The position numbers and the translations under genes are program-made. 64,000 bases of DNA from Kitasatospora cheerisanensis KCTC 2395 (GTDB lineage: Bacteria; Actinomycetota; Actinomycetes; Streptomycetales; Streptomycetaceae): NCBI RefSeq assembly GCF_000696185.1, contig NZ_KK853997.1, forward strand, positions 488,684-552,683, given 5' to 3'. Shown here one piece after another: positions 1 through 8,111 of the stretch. The notes beneath the pieces are model-generated. The model saw nothing but the letters and a program-made list of their open reading frames with translations, was not told the DNA's origin and did not search any database. Within the stretch, counting starts at the first letter, position 1, and each line of letters starts with the position of its first letter.

Positions 1-1
1 C

Positions 2-526
2 AAGTTCCACCCCAGCCTCCAGGCCTTCGCCCCGAACGCCCGCGAGCACTACCCGCTCTACGAGGCGATCCAGGAACTCGGCGTCCCCGCCCTCTTCCAC
101 ACCGGCCAGACCGGCATCGGCGCGGGCCTGCCCGGCGGCCGCGGCATCAAGCTGCGCTGGTCCGACCCGATGCTGCTGGACGACGTCGCCGCCGACTTCC
201 CCGGCCTGACGATCGTCCTCGCCCACCCGTCGGTGCCCTGGCAGGACGCGGCGATCTCCATCGCCACCCACAAGGCCAACGTGTACATCGACCTGTCCGG
301 CTGGTCGCCGAAGTACTTCCCCCCGCAGCTCGTGAAGGCCGCCGGCTCCTTCCTCCGCCACAAGGTCCTGTTCGGCTCCGACTACCCCGTCCTCACCCCC
401 GACCGCTGGCTGGCCGACTTCGACACCCTGGACATCAAGCCGGAGGTCCGCCCGCTGATCCTCAAGGAGAACGCCGCCCGCGTCCTGTCCTTCGACCGCC
501 ACGACGAGACGCCGCAGCACCCCTGA
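2..526 (+). CDS. Amidohydrolase family protein (C-terminal part, cut by window edge)
   Basis: The frame is open from the left edge to the TGA at 524-526, so the N-terminal half lies outside the window. The visible 174 residues look like the C-terminal half of an amidohydrolase-2 (PF04909) TIM barrel: an FHTGQTG strand, a LAHPS strand ending in a metal-type histidine, and a late FGSDYP motif whose Asp is the usual catalytic/metal residue. Members are decarboxylases or hydrolases of small aromatic or lactone substrates. The substrate cannot be told from this fragment and no downstream operon partner is evident. Confidence 0.85.
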   Translation, partial: KFHPSLQAFAPNAREHYPLYEAIQELGVPALFHTGQTGIGAGLPGGRGIKLRWSDPMLLDDVAADFPGLTIVLAHPSVPWQDAAISIATHKANVYIDLSGWSPKYFPPQLVKAAGSFLRHKVLFGSDYPVLTPDRWLADFDTLDIKPEVRPLILKENAARVLSFDRHDETPQHP

Positions 527-599
527 CGCCCGGTCACCCCTCCCCCACCCCCGACAGCACCGCACCCCGGCACGCCCGCCGACGAGGAGGTGCGGCACA

Positions 600-761
600 C
601 TGATCGACGCACCGCCGGTGCCGCTCGTGCCGCTGCTCAAGTCGCACCGCCGGGACCGGAGTCCCGAGGTCAGGCGCCGCGGGCGGCGGGCCGCGTTCTG
701 CAAGGCGGGCGTGTTCGCGGCCCTGCTGGCACTGGACTACCTGCCGATCCTGCCGGCCTGA
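600..761 (+). CDS. Possible small ORF, unknown function
   Basis: The 259 bp between the amidohydrolase and the serine hydrolase holds one weak candidate: a 53-codon frame starting at CTG (600) behind a GAGGAGG sequence at 584-590 and ending at TGA 759-761. The product is basic in the middle and hydrophobic at the C-terminus (FAALLALDYLPILPA). The non-canonical start and the lack of any recognised family make this doubtful. I see nothing else in this gap. Confidence 0.2.
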   Translation: MIDAPPVPLVPLLKSHRRDRSPEVRRRGRRAAFCKAGVFAALLALDYLPILPA

Positions 762-785
762 CGGCGTCCGCGCCCCATGACCGGG

Positions 786-1727
786 CTACCGCCCAGCCGG
801 GACGGATCCGTCGCCGGTCTCCGGTGCGGTGGCGTCGGGGTTGCCCTGCGGGAGGGCGGTGGGGTTCCCGTCGGCGAGGTCGCGGTGGACCTGCTGGGCG
901 ATGCGCTGGATGGTGCTGATCCCGTAGGACTCGGTGGGGTCGTCGTCGGTGAGGACGGCGATCTGGTAGAGCCGGTTGGGGCCGGTGAAGATGCCGAGGC
1001 TGTGCACGCGCCAGGCGTGGGTCGCGCGTTGCAGCCAGCCGTTCTTGAGGTGCGACACCACGTCGGGCGGCGCTCCGAACGGGGTGCCCCAGCGCTGGTC
1101 CGGCTCGACCTCGGCCATGAGCCGCAGGCCGTAGGCCTTGTGCTCGGGGGTGAGGACGTCGGGGTTGGTGGTGTAGACGTCCAGTTGTTTCATCTCGTCG
1201 CCGGCGGTGGCCCGGGTGATCCCGAAGGACTCCCCGAGGACGGTGTCGTGCATGCCCGCGAGGTCGAGGAACTCCTGCATGCGGGCGGGGCCGACGTACT
1301 TCCACAGCCGAACTGCGGCATCATTGTCGGACTTTGTGATCATCGGCCCGAGGTTCTCCTCCTCGAACTCGGTCAGCGGCCGGTCCTCGTCCTGGGCGAT
1401 CCGCAGCACCGCTCCCATGATGGTGATCTTGACGATGCTCGCGGAGTCGAAGTGCCGGGCGGGGGCGAGGAAGCAGGACAGGCCGCTGCCGGGGTCGCGC
1501 ACCGCGAGGGCGAGGGAGGACTGCCGGCCCCGGATCGCCGTCGAGAGGTCGCGCGACAGCCGCTCGGCCGTCTCGGGGCGGGTCGCGGACGAGCAGTGCA
1601 CCGGGCGGTCCACCGGCGCAACGGAGGTCGCCGGGGCCGGAGTCGGGGCCACGGTGAGGGCGGCGGCGACCGCGACCGCCGCGGCGAGTCTCCTGGGATG
1701 CGGGCCGGTGCGGTGACGGGTCGTCAT
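786..1727 (-). CDS. Exported serine hydrolase of the class A beta-lactamase fold
   Basis: 313 aa with an N-terminal signal peptide (RRLAAAVAVAAALTVAPTPA). It has the SxxK nucleophile motif (SIVK within SASIVKIT) and an SDN motif (KSDNDAA), but the third motif, usually KTG, reads KNG (LKNGW). No clear ExxLN omega-loop Glu is visible, so it is better called a serine hydrolase/penicillin-recognising protein than a proven beta-lactamase. ATG at 1727 is chosen; a GTG six bases upstream of it is an alternative. It lies 32 bp behind the NHL-propeller gene on the same strand, so both are probably co-transcribed and act outside the membrane. Confidence 0.85.
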   Translation of the reverse strand: MTTRHRTGPHPRRLAAAVAVAAALTVAPTPAPATSVAPVDRPVHCSSATRPETAERLSRDLSTAIRGRQSSLALAVRDPGSGLSCFLAPARHFDSASIVKITIMGAVLRIAQDEDRPLTEFEEENLGPMITKSDNDAAVRLWKYVGPARMQEFLDLAGMHDTVLGESFGITRATAGDEMKQLDVYTTNPDVLTPEHKAYGLRLMAEVEPDQRWGTPFGAPPDVVSHLKNGWLQRATHAWRVHSLGIFTGPNRLYQIAVLTDDDPTESYGISTIQRIAQQVHRDLADGNPTALPQGNPDATAPETGDGSVPAGR

Positions 1728-1759
1728 GGGGTTCACGGACTCCTGAAGGCCGGGGCGGG

Positions 1760-2785
1760 TCACGACGGGTGCCGGAAGAGCGGGCGCCGGGAGAGCGGGT
1801 GCCGGAAGAGGAAAGCGCGACCGGCCTTCGCGGCGCTCGCGCGCGGGCGGACCGGCGGCACGGCCACCGCGTAGGGCTGGCGGAGGTGCTCGCCGACGGT
1901 GGTCTGCGGTCCGCCGCCCGCCGGGACGCGGACCACCCGGCTGTGGTTGAAGTCCGCGATGTACACGTTGCCCTGCGCGTCGGCGGCCACCCCGGTGGGG
2001 AAGCTCAGGCCTTCGCCGACCGTCCGCTGCGGCCCGCCGCCGTAGGGCAGTTCCACCACCCGGTCGTTGTACGGGTCCGCGACGAACATGTCCCCGGCTC
2101 CGTCGAACGCCACCCCGGTGGGATCGGCGACCTGCACCGCCACGTCCCGCTGCGGACCGCCGTCGGCCGGGACCTCGACCACCCGATTGTTGTACGGATC
2201 GGCGATGTACACGTTGCCCGCCGCGTCCAGTGCCACCCCGGTCGGACTGCCCAGCCCGCTGCCGACGCCGGTCGGTGACGAACCGTCGGCGGGTACCTTC
2301 AGTACGCGCTGGTTGTCGGTGTCGGCGATGTAGACCGTCCCGGCGCCGTCCACCGCGACCCCGTAGGGCGAGTTCAGCTTCTCCTCCGGGCACAGGACGG
2401 TGCGCTGCCCGGACTTGGCGGACACCTTCAGCACGCGGTCGTGACGGCTGTCGGCGATGTACACGTCGCCCGCCGCGTCGACCGCCACCCCGTTCGGCAG
2501 GTCCAGGTACCGGGCGACGACGCGCTGGCCGCTGCTGCCCGCTCCCCCGACCTGGACCACCCGGTCGTTGTAGGTGTCGGCGACGAACACCGGGCCGGTT
2601 CCCGCCGGTCGCTGCGTCCCCTGCCGCGCGACGGCCGCGGCGGGGGCCGGCCCGGCCAGCGCGGAACCCGCCAGCAGCCCCGCGGCCGAGACGGCCAGCA
2701 GCCGCGCCCGCCACGGGACCCGGTCCCTCGCCCGGGGCGCGGCACGGCGTGGGGAAGTGCAGGGTGCATTCACGTCCAGCACCAT
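1760..2785 (-). CDS. Exported NHL-repeat beta-propeller protein
   Basis: 341 aa. A signal peptide (LLAVSAAGLLAGSALAGPAPA) is followed by six NHL-type repeats, each with a recognisable strand such as FVADTYNDRVVQV, YIADSRHDRVLKV or YIADFNHSRVVRV. Six repeats are enough for a closed six-bladed propeller. NHL propellers usually bind ligands or proteins, and no catalytic residues are evident. The ATG at 2785 has a GGAGGG ribosome-binding site seven bases upstream. The C-terminus is a basic tail encoded by a 15-bp tandem repeat. It is probably the first gene of an operon with the serine hydrolase. Confidence 0.85.
   Translation of the reverse strand: MVLDVNAPCTSPRRAAPRARDRVPWRARLLAVSAAGLLAGSALAGPAPAAAVARQGTQRPAGTGPVFVADTYNDRVVQVGGAGSSGQRVVARYLDLPNGVAVDAAGDVYIADSRHDRVLKVSAKSGQRTVLCPEEKLNSPYGVAVDGAGTVYIADTDNQRVLKVPADGSSPTGVGSGLGSPTGVALDAAGNVYIADPYNNRVVEVPADGGPQRDVAVQVADPTGVAFDGAGDMFVADPYNDRVVELPYGGGPQRTVGEGLSFPTGVAADAQGNVYIADFNHSRVVRVPAGGGPQTTVGEHLRQPYAVAVPPVRPRASAAKAGRAFLFRHPLSRRPLFRHPS
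1767..1811. repeat. 15-bp tandem repeat, three copies, in the NHL gene
   Basis: Three consecutive 15-bp units (1767-1781, 1782-1796, 1797-1811), the outer two nearly identical, encode LFRHP / LSRRP / LFRHP at the protein's C-terminus. The unit length keeps the frame, so copy-number change would only lengthen or shorten the tail. Confidence 0.7.
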
Positions 2786-2902
2786 AAGCAGCCCTCCGCA
2801 CCCGAATCGACGACCCGAGCCGCTGGACGGCACGCGCCCGCTCGGACGGCGGAGGGACCGGCGCCCGATCCCGCCGTCACCCCGGGAGGGTTCAATACCG
2901 GG

Positions 2903-3622
2903 GTGGTGGACTGGGCACAACTGCCGGACAGCAGCTTCGAGGTCGAGCACGTCCCCCGGCTCCTGGAGCGGGTGACGCTCCACGACGACCCCGCCGCCTG
3001 GGCCGAACTCGAATGGCGACTGGTCCTGGAGCACGACCTGGTGTCCCCGGCCGGCTTCGCCGCCCTCCCGCAACTGGTGCGCCTGGCACCGCGCAGCGCC
3101 GAGGCCCGCGCCCTGGCCGGCCGGATCCTGGAGCGGGCGGCCGGGCACCACGGCCAGGACGAACTGCTGGCGGACCGCGCCGACGCCGTCGCGGAGTTCG
3201 GCCGCGTCCTGGACGACCACCTGCGCTCGCGCCCGGCCGACTACCTGGTCTCCCTCCGGGCCCGGCTCGCGGTCGCCGGCGAATTCCACTGGGCGAACGC
3301 CCTGGAGGGGTTCACGGACGACATCCACCACGTGCGCTGCCCGCACTGCGGCGCCGAACTGACCGTCGCCATCGGCCGGTTCGGCTGCTACGCGCAACTG
3401 TGGGACGGACCGGTGGAACTCCGTCGCGAGCTCCGCCCCGCCGCCGGGACGGAACTCACCGGCACCGGCCGGTGGCTGTACCGGACCGCCCTCCGCGACG
3501 GCCAGGACACGCTGGCCGAGGGATTCCGCCACCTGTTCGGCACGGTGGAGTGCCCGGACTGCGGCAGCCTCTGCAACCTGGCGAGCGAGTACACCTTCGC
3601 CAACCGCCCGGTCATGCGGTAG
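2903..3622 (+). CDS. Hypothetical protein with a split zinc ribbon
   Basis: 239 aa, no recognised family. Two CxxC pairs, CPHCG near residue 152 and CPDCG near residue 216, probably make one zinc ribbon split by about 60 residues. The N-terminal 140 residues look helical and leucine/arginine rich, with no signal peptide, so it is likely cytoplasmic. The start is taken as the GTG at 2903 with GGGAGGG upstream at 2884-2890; the adjacent GTG at 2906 is equally possible. It is divergent from the NHL gene and converges on the EamA remnant. Confidence 0.7.
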   Translation: MVDWAQLPDSSFEVEHVPRLLERVTLHDDPAAWAELEWRLVLEHDLVSPAGFAALPQLVRLAPRSAEARALAGRILERAAGHHGQDELLADRADAVAEFGRVLDDHLRSRPADYLVSLRARLAVAGEFHWANALEGFTDDIHHVRCPHCGAELTVAIGRFGCYAQLWDGPVELRRELRPAAGTELTGTGRWLYRTALRDGQDTLAEGFRHLFGTVECPDCGSLCNLASEYTFANRPVMR

Positions 3623-3638
3623 CCCGGCCGGAAGCCGC

Positions 3639-3972
3639 TCACACCGCGCCCATGTCGTCCGCGGCGCCCGCGGCGGAGAGCGAGACCAGACCGGTCAGTG
3701 CCACCGGGGGGACGCCGGCCGTGCCGATCCGGTCGCCGTAGAGGATGTGGACCGTGTAGACCACGGCCGCGCCGACGGCCTCGGCGATCCCCGCCGGGCT
3801 GATCCCGCCGCCGAGCCGCCCGAGCGCCGGCGTCACTCCGCAGAGCGTCACCAGCACCGAGCCGATCACGGCAGCGGTCGGCCGTTCCTTGCCGGTAGGC
3901 GTGCACGGCGAGGACGGGCATCAGGCCGAACCCGACGGCGGACAGGCCGATCAGTCCGAAACCTCGCACCAC
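3639..3972 (-). pseudogene. EamA/DMT-type transporter remnant
   Basis: Two frames hold pieces of a drug/metabolite transporter. The N-terminus starts at GTG 3972 behind GGAGG (GLIGLSAVGFGLMPVLAVHAY, the usual first helix). The other frame (about 3639-3869) carries VLVTLCGVTPALG and a later helix region AVVYTVHILYGDRI. Roughly the middle of a half-transporter is missing between them and the second EamA repeat is absent. Unlike other broken genes in this window it cannot be repaired by one base, so it is a genuine relic. Confidence 0.6.
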
Positions 3973-4265
3973 GTCACACCTCCGGAACCGGGCACCCGCA
4001 CGGTGCGCTCCCGAGCGAACTACCCCGGCAGGCAATGGAGTTGCGGGTGCGGCACCGGCGGATCCGTTCGCCCTGCGAGAACCGGCGGCGCCACGGACCG
4101 CCCGCGCGCCGATCAACGGCCCGGCCGGCCCCGGCCGCCGCCCGCACCGCCGTCCTGCCCAATGTCCTTTCGCGGTACCAGAACTGATGGCCCGTCACTA
4201 CAATCACCGGCGGTGGACGGCGCGCCGTCGGGACGGGCCGTCATCTCGAAGCGAGGGATCCCCCC
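3973..4265. other. Intergenic region, no gene seen
   Basis: About 290 bp between the EamA remnant and the methyltransferase. It must hold both divergent promoters, but I could not recognise a convincing -35/-10 pair or palindrome. Confidence 0.4.
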
Positions 4266-5087
4266 ATGACCACAAGCACCGAGCGCCCGGTGGCCGACGT
4301 GGAGTCCGCGAACATCGCGCGGATCTACGACTACTACCTGGGCGGGCTCTACAACTTCGAGGTGGACCGGCAGAAGGCCGAGCGGATCCGGTCGATGCTG
4401 CCCAGCGTCGACCTGCTCGCGCGGGCGAACCGGGACTGGCTGCGCCGGACGGTGCGGTTCCTGCTGTCGCAGGGCGTGGACCAGTTCATCGACCTCGGGT
4501 CGGGGCTGCCCACCATGGGCAACGTGCACGAGGTGGCGCACGCCCGGAACCCGCAGGCCCGGGTGGTGTACGTGGACCACGAGCCCTCGGCCGTGCTGCA
4601 CGGCGAGGAGATCCTCGCGGACGAGCCGCTGGCGGTGATGATCGAGGCGGACGGCCGGTTCCCGGAGCAGATCTGGGAGCACCCGCAGGTCCGCGAACTG
4701 CTCGACCTCAGCCGGCCGGTGGGCATCCTGATGGGCGGTCTGCTGGTGTTCGTCGACGACAAGGACGACCCGGCCGCGCTGGTGGCCCAGTACCGGGACG
4801 CCTGCGCGCCCGGCAGCTACCTCGCCGTCTCGCACCTCTCCGACGACCTGGCCGACCCGGAGACGAAGGCCCAGGTCGGCCGGATGACGGACGCCTACCT
4901 CGTCGGCGTGGGCCAGCAGCTCTACGTCCGCCCGAAGGACGTGATCGCGTCCTGGTTCGAGGGCATGGAACTCGTCGAGCCGGGTCTGACCCTGATGGCC
5001 GACTGGCGCCCCACCCCGGGCCACGCGGTGGACGCCCAGACCCCCTCGAAGGCCCTGGGCTACGGCGCCACCGCCCGGATCCGCTGA
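4266..5087 (+). CDS. SAM-dependent methyltransferase, DUF574 / PF04672 family
   Basis: 273 aa, close to the normal length of this actinobacterial family. It has the typical N-terminal IARIYDYYLGG stretch (a DNA-binding-like helix common to the family), then the SAM-binding strand FIDLGSGLPT with an acidic residue after the next strand (VVYVDHEPSAV), and the family's GGLLVFVDD and YLAVSHLSDD segments. The substrate of this family is unknown. Start ATG 4266 follows GAGGGATCCCCCC. It stands alone in its direction. Confidence 0.9.
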   Translation: MTTSTERPVADVESANIARIYDYYLGGLYNFEVDRQKAERIRSMLPSVDLLARANRDWLRRTVRFLLSQGVDQFIDLGSGLPTMGNVHEVAHARNPQARVVYVDHEPSAVLHGEEILADEPLAVMIEADGRFPEQIWEHPQVRELLDLSRPVGILMGGLLVFVDDKDDPAALVAQYRDACAPGSYLAVSHLSDDLADPETKAQVGRMTDAYLVGVGQQLYVRPKDVIASWFEGMELVEPGLTLMADWRPTPGHAVDAQTPSKALGYGATARIR

Positions 5088-5234
5088 CCTCGGCCGGGCC
5101 GCCGGCACGACAGCTCCGCTTCCCCTGCCGGCCCGTCAGTTCGACGGCCGGCGGGGAGAGCGGCCGCCCCGGGCGCAGCACCCGACGCTCCCTCAAGTCG
5201 CGGCACTGTCGTACGCCCTCAGTACCTTCGGGTC

Positions 5235-5615
5235 ATGAGCGTCTCTCTCTACTACTCCGCGAGCCGGCCGCTGCCGCTGACGGCTGCCGAAACCTCCGCC
5301 GTCGAAGGCATCGTGGCCGCCCGCACGGCCTCCTTCCCGTACCGGGACGAGGAGAGCCTCTACCTGTACGACGGCGATGGCACCGAGCCGGGCGAGGTGC
5401 TGGCCGGGTCCACCAAGCTGCCGTTCGCCGTGGAACGGGTGCTGCCGGTGATCGCCCATGTGCTGGGCTCGGTGAGCGAGTTGCGCCGTGCCGTGCCGGA
5501 TGCGGAGTGGCGGGTGCACCTGGACGACCTCGACGTCCCGTGGGACGAGGAGGAGGGCTACGCCCTGCCCGGCATGCACGACGCGGAGCTGATCGCCGAG
5601 CTCGGCGGCCCGTGA
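5235..5615 (+). CDS. Hypothetical protein, 126 aa
   Basis: A small acidic, probably cytoplasmic protein without signal peptide or membrane segment. The N-terminus begins SVSLYYSASRPLPLTAAE and the sequence is rich in Asp/Glu towards the C-terminus. I do not recognise the family. The frame has normal G/C third-position bias and is well separated from neighbours, which supports a real gene. Confidence 0.65.
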   Translation: MSVSLYYSASRPLPLTAAETSAVEGIVAARTASFPYRDEESLYLYDGDGTEPGEVLAGSTKLPFAVERVLPVIAHVLGSVSELRRAVPDAEWRVHLDDLDVPWDEEEGYALPGMHDAELIAELGGP

Positions 5616-5672
5616 GGGGCGGTGCCGGATCCGGCCGCCGCTCGGCGCGCGCGGAGCCCGCCTGAAATGTGT

Positions 5673-5701
5673 TTGGCGAAGCACGGCGCCGGTGCTACCT
5701 T
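5673..5701 (+). promoter_or_regulatory. Candidate HrdB-type promoter for the leader ORF / hydrolase transcript
   Basis: A TTGGCG hexamer (5673-5678) and a TACCTT hexamer (5696-5701) are separated by exactly 17 bp, close to the streptomycete vegetative consensus. This predicts a transcript starting near 5708, with a leader of about 130 nt carrying the small ORF at 5739. Confidence 0.5.
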
Positions 5702-5738
5702 TCCGGTGGCCGTGCGAGAGAACGAGGAGGTGGTACCC

Positions 5739-5792
5739 GTGAACGCAGTTTCGACATGGGTGCTCCCCTCCGGGGTCACGGTCGGGCGGTAG
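5739..5792 (+). CDS. Putative 17-aa leader peptide
   Basis: GTG at 5739 sits eight bases after a perfect GAGGAGG (5724-5730) and opens a 17-codon frame, MNAVSTWVLPSGVTVGR, ending at TAG 5790-5792. It lies 45 bp before the hydrolase start. A frame this short with an ideal ribosome-binding site suggests a cis-acting leader ORF that tunes translation or transcription of the next gene. No run of one rare or amino-acid-specific codon is present, so classical amino-acid attenuation is not indicated. Confidence 0.45.
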   Translation: MNAVSTWVLPSGVTVGR

Positions 5793-5837
5793 GTCGTCCG
5801 GGAGCGCCGTTCATGAGCTCTCCCGAAAGGCACGACC

Positions 5838-6575
5838 ATGCAGTTCACTTCCGAGCAGCGTTTCGACGACGGCGTCGTCGAGCGCGAGTTCACCCTCGGC
5901 GAGATCCCCGGCATCCTCTGGACGCCCCCTTCCGCAGCCGCACCGGCGCCGCTGATCCTGATCGGCCCTCCGCCGCTCGGGCTGAACAAGGTGTACTCCC
6001 GGCTGGCGGGGCGGGCCCGGCACTACGCGGCGGAGTACGGCTTCGCCTCGGCCACCATCGAGCTCCCCGGGAGCGGTGACCGTCCCCGCTGGGCGGCCGC
6101 CGACCAGGCCCGGGCCGACCTGCGCCGGGCGGTGCAGGCCGGCGAGCCGGTCGGCGACGAGCTCGTCGACGCCCTGATCCTCCCGCTGGTCGAGAAGGCC
6201 GTCCCGGAGTGGCAGGCGGTGCTGGACGTCCTCCAGACCCTGCCCGGGATCGGCGGCCCGGTCGGCTACGAGGGCGGAATCATCTCCATCGGCGTCCGGC
6301 TGGCCGCGGTCGAGCCGCGCATCGCGGCCGCCGGCTTCTTCGCCGGGAGCCGGGTGCCCGCCGCGATCTTCGAGGACGCCCGGCGGGTCACCGTCCCGCT
6401 GCACGTCCTGCTGCAGTGGGACGACGAGGGCAACCCCCGGCAGGCGGCCCTCGACCTGTTCGACGCCTTCGGCTCGAAGGAGAAGACCCTGCACGCCAAC
6501 ATGGGCGGCCACACCGGCGTCCCGGAGTACGAACTCGACGCCGGCGCCCGCTTCTTCGCCCGCCACCTGAGGTGA
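5838..6575 (+). CDS. Alpha/beta hydrolase, dienelactone-hydrolase-like
   Basis: 245 aa, cytoplasmic. The likely triad is Ser in the ISIG segment (in the GGIISIG stretch at the nucleophile elbow), Asp in LLQWDDE and His in GGHTGVP. The elbow departs from the common GLSMG of related streptomycete proteins by an extra residue and lacks the first Gly of GxSxG. The spacing of Asp and His is normal for the family, so it is probably an active esterase or hydrolase of unknown substrate. It is preceded by the leader ORF at 5739 and followed by a strong hairpin. Confidence 0.8.
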   Translation: MQFTSEQRFDDGVVEREFTLGEIPGILWTPPSAAAPAPLILIGPPPLGLNKVYSRLAGRARHYAAEYGFASATIELPGSGDRPRWAAADQARADLRRAVQAGEPVGDELVDALILPLVEKAVPEWQAVLDVLQTLPGIGGPVGYEGGIISIGVRLAAVEPRIAAAGFFAGSRVPAAIFEDARRVTVPLHVLLQWDDEGNPRQAALDLFDAFGSKEKTLHANMGGHTGVPEYELDAGARFFARHLR

Positions 6576-6614
6576 GGCCGGGCCGCCGGGCCGGCGCCGG
6601 CCGGTAGGCGTTCC

Positions 6615-6651
6615 GGCGCGGGCCCCTGTCGACTCGACGGGGGCCCGCGCC
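6615..6651. terminator. Hairpin terminator after the hydrolase
   Basis: Perfect 12-bp arms GGCGCGGGCCCC (6615-6626) and GGGGCCCGCGCC (6640-6651) enclose a 13-nt stretch that can itself pair through GTCGA/TCGAC. There is no clear T-run, which is common for actinobacterial terminators. Confidence 0.6.
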
Positions 6652-6832
6652 TGCCCGCCCCGATCCGCTGCGAACCACGGGGTCGGGGTCGCGTCCGCGC
6701 ACGTACTGCGGGCGCCGGCCGTTGGTCCGCTTGGGCGAAGTGGGCGAACTTCGGCGCATTCACCCGATTTCACGGCCGCGTGTGTGCGGATACTGCACCA
6801 CAGCTCCTGGTATCCCTCACATTCGGAGAGCC

Positions 6833-7972
6833 ATGTCCGCCGCTGATGTCGCCCTGGTGTTCGGCACCCGTCCGGAGATCGTCAAACTCGCCGGCGTCGC
6901 CCGCCTTCTCGACAGCCGGGCGAGGATCGTGTGGACCGGTCAGCACTGGGACGCCAACCTCACCACCTGCTTCTTCGAGCAGTACGGCCTGCCCCGCCCG
7001 CGCCACGTCCTGGACGGCGTCGGCGGGGAGAGCCGCGGCCGGCAGATCGGCCGCATGGTCGCCGCCCTCAGCGACCACTTCACCCAGCAGCCGCCGAGCG
7101 CCGTCGTCGTCCAGGGCGACACCAACACCGCCGCCGCCGGGGCGCTCGCCGCGCACTGCGCGGGCGTCCCGGTCGTCCACGTCGAGGCGGGGCTGCGCTC
7201 CTTCGACAACGACATGCCCGAGGAGGCGAACCGCCGCCTGATCGCGCCCCTCGCGGACCTGCACTGCGCCCCGACCCCGACGGCGGCCGCGCACCTGCTG
7301 CGCGAAGGCATCGACGCCGAACGGGTCCTGATCACCGGTAACACGGTGGTCGAGGCGACCCTCGAATCCCTCCCCACCGACGTCGAGTCCCGTGCCCTCC
7401 TGGCCCGCCACCGGGTGGTCGAGGGCGCCTACGTGCTCGCCACCATCCACCGCCCGGAGAACACCGACGACCCCGCCCGCCTGGCCCAACTCCTCGACCA
7501 GCTGGCCGCGATCGAACTGCCCGTGCTGATGCCGCTGCACCCGCGGACCAGGGCCGCCGTCGAACGGCACGGCCTGCGCGACGCGGCCGCCCGGCTGCGG
7601 CAGATCGACCCGCTCGACCACGCCGCGTTCCTCGGCCTGGCCCGCCACTGCCGGCTGCTGGTGTCCGACTCCGGCGGCGTCCAGGAGGAGTGCACCGTCC
7701 TCAAGCGCCCGCTCGTCGTGGTCCGCAACTCCACCGAACGGCCCGAAGCCGTCCGGGCCGGCTTCGCCCGCCTCGCCCGCCCCGGACAGCAACTCGCCTG
7801 CGCCCTGCGCGAGATGCTCTCCGACACCACCGCCGCCGACCGCCTGGTCCACACCCTCTCCCCGTACGGCGACGGCAGCGCCGGCGCCGCCATCGTCGCC
7901 GCCATCCGCGACCGCTACCTCGGCCCCGACCCGGCTGCCGCTCCTCTCCCCGCCCTCGCCACCACCGCCTGA
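6833..7972 (+). CDS. wecB: UDP-N-acetylglucosamine 2-epimerase (non-hydrolysing)
   Basis: 379 aa, the normal family length. It interconverts UDP-GlcNAc and UDP-ManNAc for cell-wall or exopolysaccharide synthesis. Signature segments are present in order: FGTRPEIVKLA at the N-terminus, VQGDTNTA, HVEAGLRSFD followed by PEEANRR, LITGNTVVEA, TIHRPENTDD, LVSDSGGVQEE and NSTERPEAV. Catalytic acidic residues and the His of the HRPEN motif are in place. The ATG at 6833 leads directly into the beta strand with GGAG just upstream. It stands as a single gene, with no glycosyltransferase neighbours. Confidence 0.95.
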   Translation: MSAADVALVFGTRPEIVKLAGVARLLDSRARIVWTGQHWDANLTTCFFEQYGLPRPRHVLDGVGGESRGRQIGRMVAALSDHFTQQPPSAVVVQGDTNTAAAGALAAHCAGVPVVHVEAGLRSFDNDMPEEANRRLIAPLADLHCAPTPTAAAHLLREGIDAERVLITGNTVVEATLESLPTDVESRALLARHRVVEGAYVLATIHRPENTDDPARLAQLLDQLAAIELPVLMPLHPRTRAAVERHGLRDAAARLRQIDPLDHAAFLGLARHCRLLVSDSGGVQEECTVLKRPLVVVRNSTERPEAVRAGFARLARPGQQLACALREMLSDTTAADRLVHTLSPYGDGSAGAAIVAAIRDRYLGPDPAAAPLPALATTA

Positions 7973-8111
7973 CCCTCCGTCAGGTTCGGCTTCCGCCAAG
8001 GACGCCGGCGTCCCCCGTGCGGGGGAGGCGGGTGGTGCGCGGGGTGGATGCGGGCGGGGGCGGGTGGCCGGGAGTCTGGGGGCGTCGGCGATCCGCGAGA
8101 GGTGGGGCACA

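Noticed and set aside
786..1727. Antibiotic-resistance beta-lactamase
   Set aside because: KNG replaces KTG and the ExxLN Glu is not visible, so a resistance call is not supported.
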